From contig JAFXPL010000138.1 in NCBI GenBank assembly GCA_017527945.1, forward strand, positions 1 through 25,914: a stretch of DNA of 25,914 nt, in the 5' to 3' direction. Positions 14,321-22,798 of the stretch are shown here, in pieces. The number at the start of each line of letters is the position of its first letter. The stretch's first letter is position 1. The position numbers were made by a program, and so were the translations under genes. Source of the DNA: Bacteroidales bacterium (GTDB lineage Bacteria > Bacteroidota > Bacteroidia > Bacteroidales > WCHB1-69). The notes below the pieces were generated by a model. That model saw nothing but the letters and a program-made list of their open reading frames with translations, made no database searches and had not been told where the DNA came from.

Positions 14321-15022
14321 CTATTTCAGCACCATGCCGCTGTTCCAGGCGGTGCCTACGCTGTCGCCAAGGGTCATGTAGTTGAGGCTGGAGCCGTCCC
14401 AAGCCACAGGATTCAGCTTCTTGATGTCGATTTTGCCGTCGGTGAGAATACTGGGATCGGCAATGGCGTTCACGATTTCGCCCACCACCCAGGCGCCGCC
14501 GTCCTCATCGTCGCGCATCTCCACCACACGGCACTCCATCGTGAGCGGGTATTCGTTGATGATGGGGGCGTTGACGTTCTTGCTCTTAGTGACGGTGAAG
14601 CCGGCCTTGGCCACCTTGTCCTTCACGTCGTTGCCGCTCACGATGCCGAAGTAGTCGCTCTCGACCACCGTGCGGGCATCGGCGTAGCTGAGGGTGAAGG
14701 CCTTGTTGAGGCGCAGGTTGTCGGTGGTTTTGTGCTTCGAGAGGCTGAAGCAAACCTGATTGTTATCGTACTGTCCGCCCCAAGCGGCCATCATCACGTC
14801 GGGTGTGCCGTCAGCGTCGTAGGTGGCGATCATCAGTGCGGGTTGCGGGGTCACATACAATTTGGCACCCATGTTGGTGCGTTCTTCCACGTTTTTTAAT
14901 TCCATAGTCTGATCATTTGATTGTTTAACTTCTTGAGTGTCTTGAGTTTCTTGATTGTTTTGGTTGTTGCAGGCAGTCAGCATCAGGGCCGAGACTGCGA
15001 GAATGAATAGTGATTTTTTCAT
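14321..15022 (-). CDS. Flavin reductase-like protein with lipoprotein signal
   Basis: 233 residues. Residues 1-18 are a lipoprotein signal (SALMLTAC, Cys18). A Gln/Asp/Asn-rich linker to Met40 is followed by a flavin reductase-like split barrel: YVTPQPALMIATYDADGTPDVMMAAWGGQ (about 56-84), then VCFSLSKHKTTDNL and 'TLSYADARTVVESDYFGIVSG', typical of the DIM6/NTAB FMN-binding group. Normally cytosolic, these reduce flavins or bind FMN; inferred here to be exported and anchored. Last gene of the redox operon, 38 bp after the nitroreductase, with a -7 box overlapping the nitroreductase stop. The leader resembles that of the flavodoxin at 1727-2338. Confidence 0.88.
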   Translation of the reverse strand: MKKSLFILAVSALMLTACNNQNNQETQDTQEVKQSNDQTMELKNVEERTNMGAKLYVTPQPALMIATYDADGTPDVMMAAWGGQYDNNQVCFSLSKHKTTDNLRLNKAFTLSYADARTVVESDYFGIVSGNDVKDKVAKAGFTVTKSKNVNAPIINEYPLTMECRVVEMRDDEDGGAWVVGEIVNAIADPSILTDGKIDIKKLNPVAWDGSSLNYMTLGDSVGTAWNSGMVLK

Positions 15023-15054
15023 AGTTGATAATATTATTTTTCAAAATTTGGAGT

Positions 15055-15063
15055 GCAAAATTA
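15055..15063 (-). promoter_or_regulatory. Internal -7 box overlapping nitroreductase stop codon
   Basis: TAATTTTGC on the minus strand: its first three bases are the TAA stop of the nitroreductase (15063-15061). It could give separate transcription of the flavin reductase gene, whose ATG is 33 bp downstream. Confidence 0.45.
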
Positions 15064-15729
15064 TGCCCACTCGAAGTTCTCTTTCCCCGCACCTACCTCG
15101 AAGTGGTATTTGGCGATGCCGAGGTCGAGTTGGGCATAGCCGATGAGGGAGAACTTTGCCTTGGCCTCCACGCAGTTGCCATCGCGGAGCACGAACTTGA
15201 ATTTCTGCTGGTTGACAGCGGTGGGGGCCAAGATAGCCGCTTCCACGCCCTGACGGAACCATTCGGGCATGGTGCCGCTTGCCTCTGCGAAATTCTCAAA
15301 GGGCTTGTTTTTGTGCTGCACCCCTTGGTTGGCACCGTAGCCGAGCGAGATGACACAGAACAACTTCTCCCCGTCCAGTACCTGATAGGAGTCGGGCTGC
15401 TTGCTGAACATGAGGCCTACCCAGCAGGTGTTCAGTCCGAGCATCTGGGCGCGGATGACCACCTTCTCGCCGTAGTAGCCGAGCAGGGTGTCGTCGCCCT
15501 TCTTGCCGACGACTGCGATGTAGTTGCTAATGCCACTGAACTTGCCGTACTTGGCCATGCCGCCAGCGAAGGCCTTGGGTTCGTTGGTCACCAGCTGCAG
15601 GTGGGTGCCGCCCTCGCGGTTGCACTCCTCAATGAGGGCTTTCAGTTCTTCGATTTTCTCTGCCTCGATGGGCTTATCAATGTATTGCCGCACACTGTGG
15701 CGGACAACGATAGCTTCTTTTAATGTCAT
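15061..15729 (-). CDS. Nitroreductase-family protein (TM1586-like)
   Basis: 222 residues. The start (MTLKEAIVVRHSVRQYIDKPIE split at ~1-22) has the FMN-phosphate RHSVRQY motif. 'SNYIAVVGKKGD' and GYYGEKVVIRAQMLGLNTCWVG (about 85-106) form the FMN site, and 'MPEWFRQGVEAAILAPTAVNQQKFKF' resembles the C-terminal half of the putative TM nitroreductases, in which a second domain copy is fused in one chain. Role: FMN-dependent NAD(P)H reduction of nitro compounds, quinones or flavins; cytosolic. 43 bp downstream of EFR1 and 38 bp upstream of the flavin reductase, so the middle of the redox operon. Confidence 0.88.
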   Translation of the reverse strand: MTLKEAIVVRHSVRQYIDKPIEAEKIEELKALIEECNREGGTHLQLVTNEPKAFAGGMAKYGKFSGISNYIAVVGKKGDDTLLGYYGEKVVIRAQMLGLNTCWVGLMFSKQPDSYQVLDGEKLFCVISLGYGANQGVQHKNKPFENFAEASGTMPEWFRQGVEAAILAPTAVNQQKFKFVLRDGNCVEAKAKFSLIGYAQLDLGIAKYHFEVGAGKENFEWA

Positions 15730-15772
15730 ATTCTAAAATTCAATAATTTTAAATCCTAAAATTCTCAATATC

Positions 15773-16546
15773 TCAAGATTGTAAAGATGTATTCTTTTTC
15801 ATATCTTTCAGCGTTACCTTCGGATGGTGGTACTGGTGCGCTTTGGGTGTGGGCTTGTGGTTGAGTTCCACGGCTTGCTGCGGACAGAAATGGACGCAGG
15901 CAAGGCATTGTGTGCAATTGCCACCGCACTGGGCTTTGCCATCCGTAAGGGTAATGTTTCCTTGTGGGCACACCTCGGCGCAGATGCCGCAGCCTACGCA
16001 CAGGTCGGTATTGACGGCTGGCGTGAGCATCGGCAACGTTCGGCGTTGCACATCCGGAAGGGCGCATAAGGCGCCTATGGGTCCCCACCACGCATAGTGC
16101 AGGCTCCGTGTGCCAGCGGCAATCTCCTCGGTGATATGTTCCAACCGCTCGTCGTATTTTTCGAACTTCCACACTTGTTGGTTGGGGTTGCGGCCAAAGC
16201 CGACGGCACTGTTGTCCGGTACTCGGATTTTCTGACTATATGCCAGCTGCAAACCTTTGTTTTCCAGTAGTTTCTGAACTGTATGGATGGAGTTGCCGGC
16301 CTGAGCACCGCAGGGGATAACGATGAAGACGTACGCCTCCTTTGGCAGCTGCAGTCGTGGCAGCAACTCCGTCACCGCCCGCGGCGCATTGAACCAGTAG
16401 CTGGGATAGACCAGTCCGATGCGCCGCTCTTGCGACAAATCCAGGTGTACCGCCTGACTGAGCGGCATCACCGTTTCGTTGAGTTTTTCCGCGATGTGGC
16501 GACTGATGGCCAAGCTGTTGCCCGTGCCTGAAAAATAAAGTATCAT
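15773..16546 (-). CDS. EFR1-family flavodoxin-ferredoxin fusion
   Basis: 257 residues. The N-terminal flavodoxin domain (MILYFSGTGNSLAISRHIAEKL, FMN-phosphate loop FSGTGNS at 5-11) extends to ~165. Two 4Fe-4S clusters follow: CVGCGICAEVC with Cys183, 186, 189, 193 and CTQCLACVHFC with Cys211, 214, 217, 221. Family role: electron transfer between flavin and ferredoxin partners; exact partners unknown. Cytosolic. Second gene of the operon: 7 bp after Gpx, 43 bp before the nitroreductase. It could supply low-potential electrons to the nitroreductase and the flavin reductase. Confidence 0.92.
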   Translation of the reverse strand: MILYFSGTGNSLAISRHIAEKLNETVMPLSQAVHLDLSQERRIGLVYPSYWFNAPRAVTELLPRLQLPKEAYVFIVIPCGAQAGNSIHTVQKLLENKGLQLAYSQKIRVPDNSAVGFGRNPNQQVWKFEKYDERLEHITEEIAAGTRSLHYAWWGPIGALCALPDVQRRTLPMLTPAVNTDLCVGCGICAEVCPQGNITLTDGKAQCGGNCTQCLACVHFCPQQAVELNHKPTPKAHQYHHPKVTLKDMKKNTSLQS

Positions 16547-16553
16547 AATCGAA

Positions 16554-17099
16554 TTATTTCAACATTGCCTCTATGTCGGCTTCCATTTCTTCGGGTGTTG
16601 TGGTGGGCGGGAAGCGTTTGATGGCGGCACCATCCTTCGAAACAAGGAATTTGGTGAAATTCCACTTGATGTCGCTGTCCTTCTCCACGCTCTTGCTGAT
16701 GGTTTTGAACAGAGCTGCCGAAGCCTTGGCTTTCAAGCCCTTGTACTCCTCGGTCGGGGCCATCGACTTCAGGTATTCATAGATGGGGTGTGCTTCTTTG
16801 CCGTTGACATTGATTTTTTTCATCAGCGGGAAGGTTACACCGTGGTTGAGACGGCAGAATTCCGCGATCTCAGCATCGGTACCGGGTTCTTGGTTGGCGA
16901 ACTGGTCGCAGGGGAAACCGAGGATGACCAAACCTTGGTCTTTGTATTTTTGATAGAGCGCCTCCAATCCGTCGTACTGCGGGGTGAAACCGCACTTCGA
17001 GGCGGTGTTGACAATCATCAGAACTTTGCCGCTGTATTGCGACATCTCCACTTCTGCACCCTTGTTGTTCAGGGCTTTAAAATCATAAATTGTTGCCAT
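16554..17099 (-). CDS. Glutathione peroxidase-like (thiol peroxidase) enzyme
   Basis: 181 residues. Catalytic Cys36 ([12 protein letters not shown]), Gln70 ([12 protein letters not shown]), Trp146-Asn147 (KWNFTKFLV) complete the Gpx tetrad; Cys, not selenocysteine, is encoded. Cys82 in 'EIAEFC' is at the place where thioredoxin-dependent Gpx enzymes carry the resolving Cys; Cys64 is also conserved. Reaction: reduction of H2O2 and lipid hydroperoxides, usually with thioredoxin in bacteria. First gene of a four-gene redox operon, after a ~140-nt leader from the -7 box at 17248-17240. Likely peroxide-responsive. Confidence 0.95.
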   Translation of the reverse strand: MATIYDFKALNNKGAEVEMSQYSGKVLMIVNTASKCGFTPQYDGLEALYQKYKDQGLVILGFPCDQFANQEPGTDAEIAEFCRLNHGVTFPLMKKINVNGKEAHPIYEYLKSMAPTEEYKGLKAKASAALFKTISKSVEKDSDIKWNFTKFLVSKDGAAIKRFPPTTTPEEMEADIEAMLK

Positions 17100-17239
17100 T
17101 TTTTGTTTTTTTGCGCATGGCCTGCCAGAAGCTCAAGCATCCCGTTGACCATGCAGGTGATACATTGTTGTTTTTTTTATTGATTATCAGTTGTTTGTTT
17201 TTTCTATTGATAAACTTGCTTATTTATATCGTTCACGAT

Positions 17240-17248
17240 GCAAAAATA
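17240..17248 (-). promoter_or_regulatory. -7 box of Gpx-led redox operon
   Basis: TATTTTTGC on the minus strand. Two imperfect copies of TATATCG followed by a CACGA-type sequence flank it (17226-17238, 17266-17278). The first contains the palindrome ATCGTTCACGAT (17228-17239), possibly an operator. Confidence 0.5.
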
Positions 17249-17298
17249 CAAAAAAAAATTTTTATATCGCACACGACATAATTTTTTTTGAAAAAAAT

Positions 17299-17369
17299 TT
17301 GCAGAAGTGCGATAACCCTACAGTAGCATACGGTCTTTTTTACCAAAGGTGTTTATCGCACTTCTGCAA
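17299..17369. repeat. Perfect 17-bp inverted repeat with 37-nt spacer
   Basis: TTGCAGAAGTGCGATAA (17299-17315) pairs without mismatch with TTATCGCACTTCTGCAA (17353-17369). It lies 10 bp after the surface-lipoprotein stop (17380) and before an AAATTTTTTTC run on the minus strand, so it may be an unusual long terminator hairpin. Its GTGCGATA core recurs at 17267-17275 near the Gpx promoter. A short inserted element is another possibility. Confidence 0.6.
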
Positions 17370-17379
17370 GTACGCGAGT

Positions 17380-18276
17380 TTAGTGAGCGTCCTTGACCAG
17401 GCGTACTGAGCGGCCGTAGCCGCGGTCTTTGTCGTAGGTACATTCGGCACTGGCGTTGACCAAGCCGTCGATAAACAGCAGTGCGTAGGCCTGGCGGTCG
17501 GCGTTGCAGGTAGATGCCCAGTAGCTTCCTCCTTCGCCGATGGTCGAGAGCCATGTGCCGCCACGGAAACCGGCAGCGGGCAGGAATACAGCTCCGGCGT
17601 ACTCCATCAGCGCCCATTCGTCAGCGTTGTAGCTGTTGTCGCTGAAATTTATGGCAAAGTTGTTGCAGTTGATATTGGCAATCGGTGCCAGCGTGGTGGG
17701 GCGCACAAAGCGGTCTGGAAAGAGAATGAGCCCTTTGACGCCGCATACGGTGGCTTCGGCATAACGGGCATTGTCGGTGTTGTCGATGGTGGAGGCGGCC
17801 CGGTGGTTGACGAGGTAGTCCCACTCATCGCGTGTCAGTGTGCGCCATGTGCCAGGGCCATCGTTGCCGATGGCGTTATAGATGCCCCAGTCGGCGTACG
17901 CTTCGCTACCGCAGAGGCTCTCAATGTCGTAGTCACCGTCCTTTTCTGAGTAGGGAGCCACATGCCATCCGCTACTACCCCAGGTAAGGAGGTCAATCCA
18001 GCCGGTGTTGGTGTCGGACACCAGGGCGTTGGCTTGTCCGAGGTAGTCGTACTGGTGCTCGGCAAAGCGGAAAGTGCCAATGGCCGTGCCTTCGGCGGTG
18101 GAGTGGCTGCCAGCGGTGCTGAATTGCAGGTTGCCAGGAGAGAAAAGAACTTGCTGTCCCTCAGCCACACTGTACAAATGCCGGTCATCTTCGGTGGGTT
18201 TCACCACTTCGCGTTTGCAACCGGTCATAAACAGGCATAACAACGCTACGGTAATTATAAATGCTTTCTTTTTCAT
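17380..18276 (-). CDS. Surface lipoprotein, FISUMP-like
   Basis: 298 residues. Lipoprotein signal with lipobox MTGC (Cys20). The mature protein follows a pattern common in Bacteroidetes and Fibrobacter major-paralogous proteins: 'LFSPGNLQFS', 'YDYLGQANA', a GWHVAPYSE/'DWGIYNAIG' stretch, 'WRTLTRDEWDYLVNHR', then 'AGYRGGTWLS'-type, SYWAST...YALLF and the terminal GRSVRLVK. The C-type-lectin-like fold is suggested by these spaced Trp/Gly motifs; similar repeats occur in many surface proteins. Location: outer membrane, facing outward. Ligand unknown. The hairpin at 17299-17369 follows. No TAnnTTTG box seen right upstream. Confidence 0.75.
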   Translation of the reverse strand: MKKKAFIITVALLCLFMTGCKREVVKPTEDDRHLYSVAEGQQVLFSPGNLQFSTAGSHSTAEGTAIGTFRFAEHQYDYLGQANALVSDTNTGWIDLLTWGSSGWHVAPYSEKDGDYDIESLCGSEAYADWGIYNAIGNDGPGTWRTLTRDEWDYLVNHRAASTIDNTDNARYAEATVCGVKGLILFPDRFVRPTTLAPIANINCNNFAINFSDNSYNADEWALMEYAGAVFLPAAGFRGGTWLSTIGEGGSYWASTCNADRQAYALLFIDGLVNASAECTYDKDRGYGRSVRLVKDAH

Positions 18277-18381
18277 GAAATGTAGAATTTGATGGTTAAT
18301 GTAGTATAATGGTAACGTCTCTGTTCGGAAATTATTGCATGATAAGAACGAAACAAAGTGTGTTCTTGAACAAATTTTTTG

Positions 18382-18390
18382 TATCTTTGC
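18382..18390 (+). promoter_or_regulatory. -7 box of small membrane protein / Na-Pi operon
   Basis: TATCTTTGC on the plus strand, immediately before the ATG at 18396, so a leaderless or nearly leaderless message. The in-frame codons upstream (from 18309) would cross it and are not used. Confidence 0.6.
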
Positions 18391-18395
18391 ACATC

Positions 18396-18833
18396 ATGTT
18401 CGACAGTCATAGAAAATATCAGAAAATTTGTATTGTATTGATAATGAGTGTTTTCGTTATCTGTATTTTTGCTGATAAATTTGATGATATGCGGCAGTTT
18501 GGCAATAAAAACAATTCTGTAGCTTGTATGTCCATAGCAGAGGAAGATGTGGATTTCGATGAAGAGGGTGATTATCTGCCGGATATTTGTCCAGACCAGC
18601 CAGGCGTAATGCCTATGGAGGAATTCACCTACACAGACTTGAAAACATCAGCGCGGAACCAATCCAAGGCATTGCTGATGGGACAGGTCAGACGGCATTT
18701 TCCCCGAGGATGTATGAAATACGGCCATTATTGTACTGTCTTTGATAACGGCTCGAGTGGTGTGGGTTTTCCCATGCCACTTTTTTTGTGCGAAAGAAAT
18801 CAATCCGTAAGCAATAAAATCATTTTGTTATGA
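18396..18833 (+). CDS. Small single-pass membrane protein, translationally coupled to Na/Pi transporter
   Basis: 145 residues from ATG 18396 (upstream in-frame start at 18309 rejected because it spans the promoter). After a short basic N-terminus (HRKYQK), residues ~10-25 (ICIVLIMSVFVICIFA) form a membrane segment. The remainder is polar: an acidic patch (EEDVDFDEEGDYLPD) and a basic Cys-containing C-terminus (RRHFPRGCMKYGHYC). I do not recognise a family. Its stop overlaps the transporter start (ATGA at 18830-18833), so the two are co-translated. It may be a regulator or partner of the transporter, or a leader of little function. Confidence 0.55.
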   Translation: MFDSHRKYQKICIVLIMSVFVICIFADKFDDMRQFGNKNNSVACMSIAEEDVDFDEEGDYLPDICPDQPGVMPMEEFTYTDLKTSARNQSKALLMGQVRRHFPRGCMKYGHYCTVFDNGSSGVGFPMPLFLCERNQSVSNKIILL

Positions 18834-20521
18834 ATGCGATAAGTATAATCTCAGCCATTCTCACCCTGATAGCGGGAATAGGAGTTTTCCTGATGGCGTG
18901 CAATATGATGAGCACTTACCTTGAAAGTGCCGGCAGTAAGAAGCTGAAGCGCTTGTTTGCCCGTGTGGGCGACAACAAGTGGACGGGTGTGGGTATCGGT
19001 GCTTTGGGTACCGCGGCCATTCAGAGTTCGGGAGCGGTCACGGTGATGGTCATCGGTTTCGTCAATGTGGGCATTATGTCGCTGACACAGGCCACCACCA
19101 TCATTTACGGAGCGAATATAGGCACCACAATTACCGCCCAGTTGGTGGCATTGGGTATGTTCGGCGGCAATGGCATCTCCACTACGGTTATCTTTTCCGC
19201 TATGGCAGGAGTAGGGGCCTTTATACTTATGTTTTCGAAAAAAGATGTCTGGAAAAACGCCGGTGGTATTTTGACAGGCTTCGGAATTTTGTTTGTGGGC
19301 TTGAGCATTATGTCGGGGGCCATGTCCGAATTTGCCGCTCACGATTCGGTGAAAGGCTTTCTGTCCGGTGTGAGAAATCCGTTGTTGATTGTCTTTTTGG
19401 GAGCTTTGTTTACGGCTATCATCCAGTCCTCGTCGGTAGTGACCAGTATCGCCATTACCATGGTGGTGGCGGGCTTGTTATCACTCGACCAAGGCATATT
19501 TCTGACGATGGGCTCTAACATCGGTTCCTGTGTGGTGGCCATTATTGCGGGTCTCACCAGCGGAAGAAATGCCAAAAGGACAGCTCTTATCCATTTGTTT
19601 TTCAATATTATGGGCGTTGTCCTTTTCTTGCTGATAAGTCTTTTCCTGAACCTTTTTTCCAATGGGATATGGGGCTTCGGAAGAATATTCGAGATGCTTT
19701 TCCCACACGCTCCGCAATTGCAACTGGCTATGTTCCATACGGTGTTCAATGTATGCACCACATTGGTTGCGTTGCCATTGACAGGCAAACTGGTGAAACT
19801 GGTCTGTCGCATTCTTCCCGATCAAGAAGAGACGGCCAAGGACGGACAGCCACATCTGTATTATTTGGACGAATCCATGTTGCGCACGCCGGTAGTGGCT
19901 ATTCGTCAGCTCAAGGCGGAAATTGAGCACATGGCGAAAATGGCAGTGGAGAATTTCCAAAGGTCTATCACCATTATCACCACTATGGATTTTAGTGAAG
20001 CCTCGAAATTTGCTCAAACAGAAAGGGAACTCAATTACCTTAACGCCGAGTTGTTGCGGTATGTGGTCGTGCTTTCCGACAAACAACTGAACCAATACGA
20101 CACCCATTATCTGAACACGAGTATCCGTAGTGTGAGCGATTTGGAACGTATCGGTGACTATGCGGAGAATATTGTGGAATATGCCGATAGTCTTCAGGCA
20201 CAGCAAGTTACTTTTTCGAAAAAAGCAATCGAGGAAATCCGCCAAATGGAAGGATTGGTCGTAGATTTATACCAAGAGATTTGTCAGGCATATCACAAAC
20301 TCGACCGCGAGGCATTAGAGCGTGCCTATCAGATAGAAGACAAGGTGGATGAACTGACTAAAAAGATGGAACGAAATCATATTCAGCGACTTGTGAAAGG
20401 TGAGTGCACACCGTTAGCTGGTGCGGAATACCTCTCATTGGCCCAGAATGCCGAACGTATTGCCGACCATCTGATCAATATGGGCAATACTATTAAGCTG
20501 TATAGTGATTATAAAAAGTGA
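18830..20521 (+). CDS. Na/Pi cotransporter family protein with PhoU domain
   Basis: 563 residues. NptA-type inner-membrane Na+/phosphate symporter: membrane helices from 5 to ~330. Two QSS motifs mark the inverted transport repeats (Gln65-Ser66-Ser67 in TAAIQSSGAVT; Gln199-Ser200-Ser201 in AIIQSSSVVTS). After residue ~355 comes a soluble helical PhoU-like domain with the E-R-I-G-D-Y/ERIADH pattern (SDLERIGDYAENI; AQNAERIADHLINMG). Role: phosphate uptake or efflux with intracellular regulation by the PhoU domain. Start overlaps the small membrane protein by 4 bp. A weak hairpin GCACC/GGTGC (20525-20541) follows; the next gene converges. Confidence 0.93.
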   Translation: MNAISIISAILTLIAGIGVFLMACNMMSTYLESAGSKKLKRLFARVGDNKWTGVGIGALGTAAIQSSGAVTVMVIGFVNVGIMSLTQATTIIYGANIGTTITAQLVALGMFGGNGISTTVIFSAMAGVGAFILMFSKKDVWKNAGGILTGFGILFVGLSIMSGAMSEFAAHDSVKGFLSGVRNPLLIVFLGALFTAIIQSSSVVTSIAITMVVAGLLSLDQGIFLTMGSNIGSCVVAIIAGLTSGRNAKRTALIHLFFNIMGVVLFLLISLFLNLFSNGIWGFGRIFEMLFPHAPQLQLAMFHTVFNVCTTLVALPLTGKLVKLVCRILPDQEETAKDGQPHLYYLDESMLRTPVVAIRQLKAEIEHMAKMAVENFQRSITIITTMDFSEASKFAQTERELNYLNAELLRYVVVLSDKQLNQYDTHYLNTSIRSVSDLERIGDYAENIVEYADSLQAQQVTFSKKAIEEIRQMEGLVVDLYQEICQAYHKLDREALERAYQIEDKVDELTKKMERNHIQRLVKGECTPLAGAEYLSLAQNAERIADHLINMGNTIKLYSDYKK

Positions 20522-20617
20522 AATGCACCTCTTTTTGGTGCGGATTGGGGAGTTTGCAACAACTCCTGTCAGCACAAAGCCGACATTGAAACCAATTCAA
20601 TAGTAACCATCATTGGC

Positions 20618-22798
20618 TTAGATTTTTTTTGTCATGGACAGTACGTTCTTGTCACCGATACGCTGGTAGTGTAATTCGTCCATCATCTGACGCACCAGAT
20701 AGATGCCCAATCCGCCAATGGGGCGCTCGTCAGCGGGGAGTGTGATGTCCACATCCGGAACGGTGGTGGGGTCGAAAGGCACACCGCTGTCGGTGATGAT
20801 GAACTCAAGTGAGTGTGGCTTTAAGATAGCCTCCACGTCTACCAGTCCGTCAGCTCCGTCAGGGTAGGCATAGAGGATGACATTGGTAACGGCTTCCTCC
20901 AGTGCCAGATTGAGGTTCATGGCCAGATTCTGGCTCAAATGTTTTTCGTCAGCGATGGTTTCAACGAATTCTGCCAGCTGGGGAATTTGCTGTATGTCGT
21001 TATGCAGGATGAGGTGGCGTTCCACTTGTGCGGGATGAGCCAGGTAGTGAATGACGAGTACGGTGAGGTCATCGCTCTGCGGTGCGCCACTTACAAATTC
21101 GTTCACGGCCTTCTGCATGGCATCGAGCAGGGTGTTAGCGTCGCATTTTGTGCCGAGTATGGTCTCCATACGTTTCTCGCCGAACTGTTCCGCTGATGCG
21201 TTCTCGGCTTCGGTAAGGCCATCGGTGTAGAGAAAGAGGGTGTCATCGTAATCCAATCGGGCTTCCTGTTCCCGGAAACTCATGCCAGGCATGACACCTA
21301 ATGGAATGTTAGTCACGACAGGGAGTTTGTCGGAGTTCAACATTGGTGGGTTGTGTCCTGCGTTGCAGTAGCGAAGCACACCGGTGGCAAGATCGAGAAT
21401 GCCACAGAAGAAGGTGACAAACATGCTGTTTTCGTTGTTTTCCGACATCAGGTTATTCATTGAGGTGACAATCTTGGAAGTGCTCATTTCGTGGGCCGAT
21501 ATGGCACGGAAAAGACTTTGTGTCACCGACATTACCAGTGCTGCCGGTACACCCTTTCCGCTTACATCTCCAATGCAGAAGAAGAGCTTCTCGTCCCGGA
21601 TGTAAAAGTCGTATAAATCGCCACCCACCTCCTTGGCGGGGATTATGGTGGCGGCAAAGTCCAGGTCGGTGCGGTTGGGGAAGGCGGGGAAGGTTTTCGG
21701 TATCATCGACATCTGGATGTCGTGTCCGATACGAAGCTCGTTTTGTATCAGCTCTTTCTGGGTGCTGAGATGCTTGTATTTCATCTGGTTCCTGATGGTC
21801 ACACGGAGGATGACGATAATCATGGCCACACCCAACAATTGGAGTATTATCACGATTCCTCCCACCTTACGGACACCGGCAAACATGTCTCTCTCTGGCA
21901 CTACGATGGAAAGCGACCAGCCGGTCCGTTCCACGGGGGCGAAATATATTCTGTATCCTTCACCGTGGTAACGTATGGCCAACTCACCCTCCTGGCCGGA
22001 AAGCATGGCCTCGTTGATGCTTCTCAGCACGTCGGAATCGTCCGACTCGTCGGCAAATTGGTCAACGCTTTTATTCATCACCAACGATTCATTTGGGCAG
22101 ACCATAATCTGTCCGCTACGGCTTACCACTGTGTTAAAGGCATTGGGATAAACTCTGATGCTCCCCATCAGTTCGGTGAGCCAATCCAGCGATATGTCGG
22201 CGGTGAGGATGGCGGCCACCTCGCCGTTGCGATACTTGACGGGCATTGAGAAGGTGGTCATCAGCATGTTGCCGCCGCCTTCGTCGTAATAGGGCTCCGA
22301 CCAGTAGCTGTTCTGGAGTTCCAATGGCTTGGTGAACCACTCTTGTGAAGGATAGTCGTATTCTTCTGTGGCCAGCGAAAGGTTATTTATCTTACCGCTC
22401 TCAGGATCTTGGGTGGTGTAAGGGGCATAAAGCGGTCGTTTCTCGTCGAAACCGGGTATCAAGGCAATAGTGGAACCCATCACCACAGCATTGTTGTCCA
22501 CCACTCGTTGCGGCACGCGAACCAGACTGTCGGGATTTTCCAGGCACCATTCGGCTATCCAAAGGCTGTTGCGGACTGCCCCTTCGGCCTGTTCCACAAT
22601 GCCCATAATCTCGTTTTTGGCACTTTTCAATTCACTCTTAGCCCTCAACGAGGCCTCCTGCTTGATGCCTTGCTGTGAGAAATAGTACTGTATAATGCCA
22701 GTGGCCTCCAACGTGATGATGGCTATCACTACCAGTAGCAGGCCAACGCGTGTTGACATGCCAAAAACTTTTTTTTTATTTATCTTATTAGATTTCAT
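20618..22798 (-). CDS. Sensor SpoIIE-type phosphatase with C-terminal RsbW-like kinase domain
   Basis: 726 residues. TM1 ~17-38; a periplasmic dCache-type sensor (about 40-308, with SQEWFTKPLELQNSYWSEPYYD at ~150-171); TM2 ~312-334; a PP2C/SpoIIE phosphatase (360-588) with metal-binding Asp394 (GGDLYDFY), Asp411 (GDVSGKG), Asp526 (LYTDG) and Asp576/577 (QSDDL). The C-terminus (600-726) is a GHKL anti-sigma-type kinase with N-box NLALEEAVTNV (Glu634/635, Asn639) and GGLGIYLVRQMMDEL. Known scheme: partner switching, in which phosphatase and kinase act on a STAS antagonist. No STAS or sigma gene is adjacent. Probably senses an extracytoplasmic ligand or stress. Confidence 0.93.
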   Translation of the reverse strand: MKSNKINKKKVFGMSTRVGLLLVVIAIITLEATGIIQYYFSQQGIKQEASLRAKSELKSAKNEIMGIVEQAEGAVRNSLWIAEWCLENPDSLVRVPQRVVDNNAVVMGSTIALIPGFDEKRPLYAPYTTQDPESGKINNLSLATEEYDYPSQEWFTKPLELQNSYWSEPYYDEGGGNMLMTTFSMPVKYRNGEVAAILTADISLDWLTELMGSIRVYPNAFNTVVSRSGQIMVCPNESLVMNKSVDQFADESDDSDVLRSINEAMLSGQEGELAIRYHGEGYRIYFAPVERTGWSLSIVVPERDMFAGVRKVGGIVIILQLLGVAMIIVILRVTIRNQMKYKHLSTQKELIQNELRIGHDIQMSMIPKTFPAFPNRTDLDFAATIIPAKEVGGDLYDFYIRDEKLFFCIGDVSGKGVPAALVMSVTQSLFRAISAHEMSTSKIVTSMNNLMSENNENSMFVTFFCGILDLATGVLRYCNAGHNPPMLNSDKLPVVTNIPLGVMPGMSFREQEARLDYDDTLFLYTDGLTEAENASAEQFGEKRMETILGTKCDANTLLDAMQKAVNEFVSGAPQSDDLTVLVIHYLAHPAQVERHLILHNDIQQIPQLAEFVETIADEKHLSQNLAMNLNLALEEAVTNVILYAYPDGADGLVDVEAILKPHSLEFIITDSGVPFDPTTVPDVDITLPADERPIGGLGIYLVRQMMDELHYQRIGDKNVLSMTKKI

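Noticed and set aside
20525..20541. Hairpin GCACC-TCTTTTT-GGTGC after the Na/Pi transporter
   Set aside because: Short stem and no following T-run; not called as a terminator, only mentioned with the gene.
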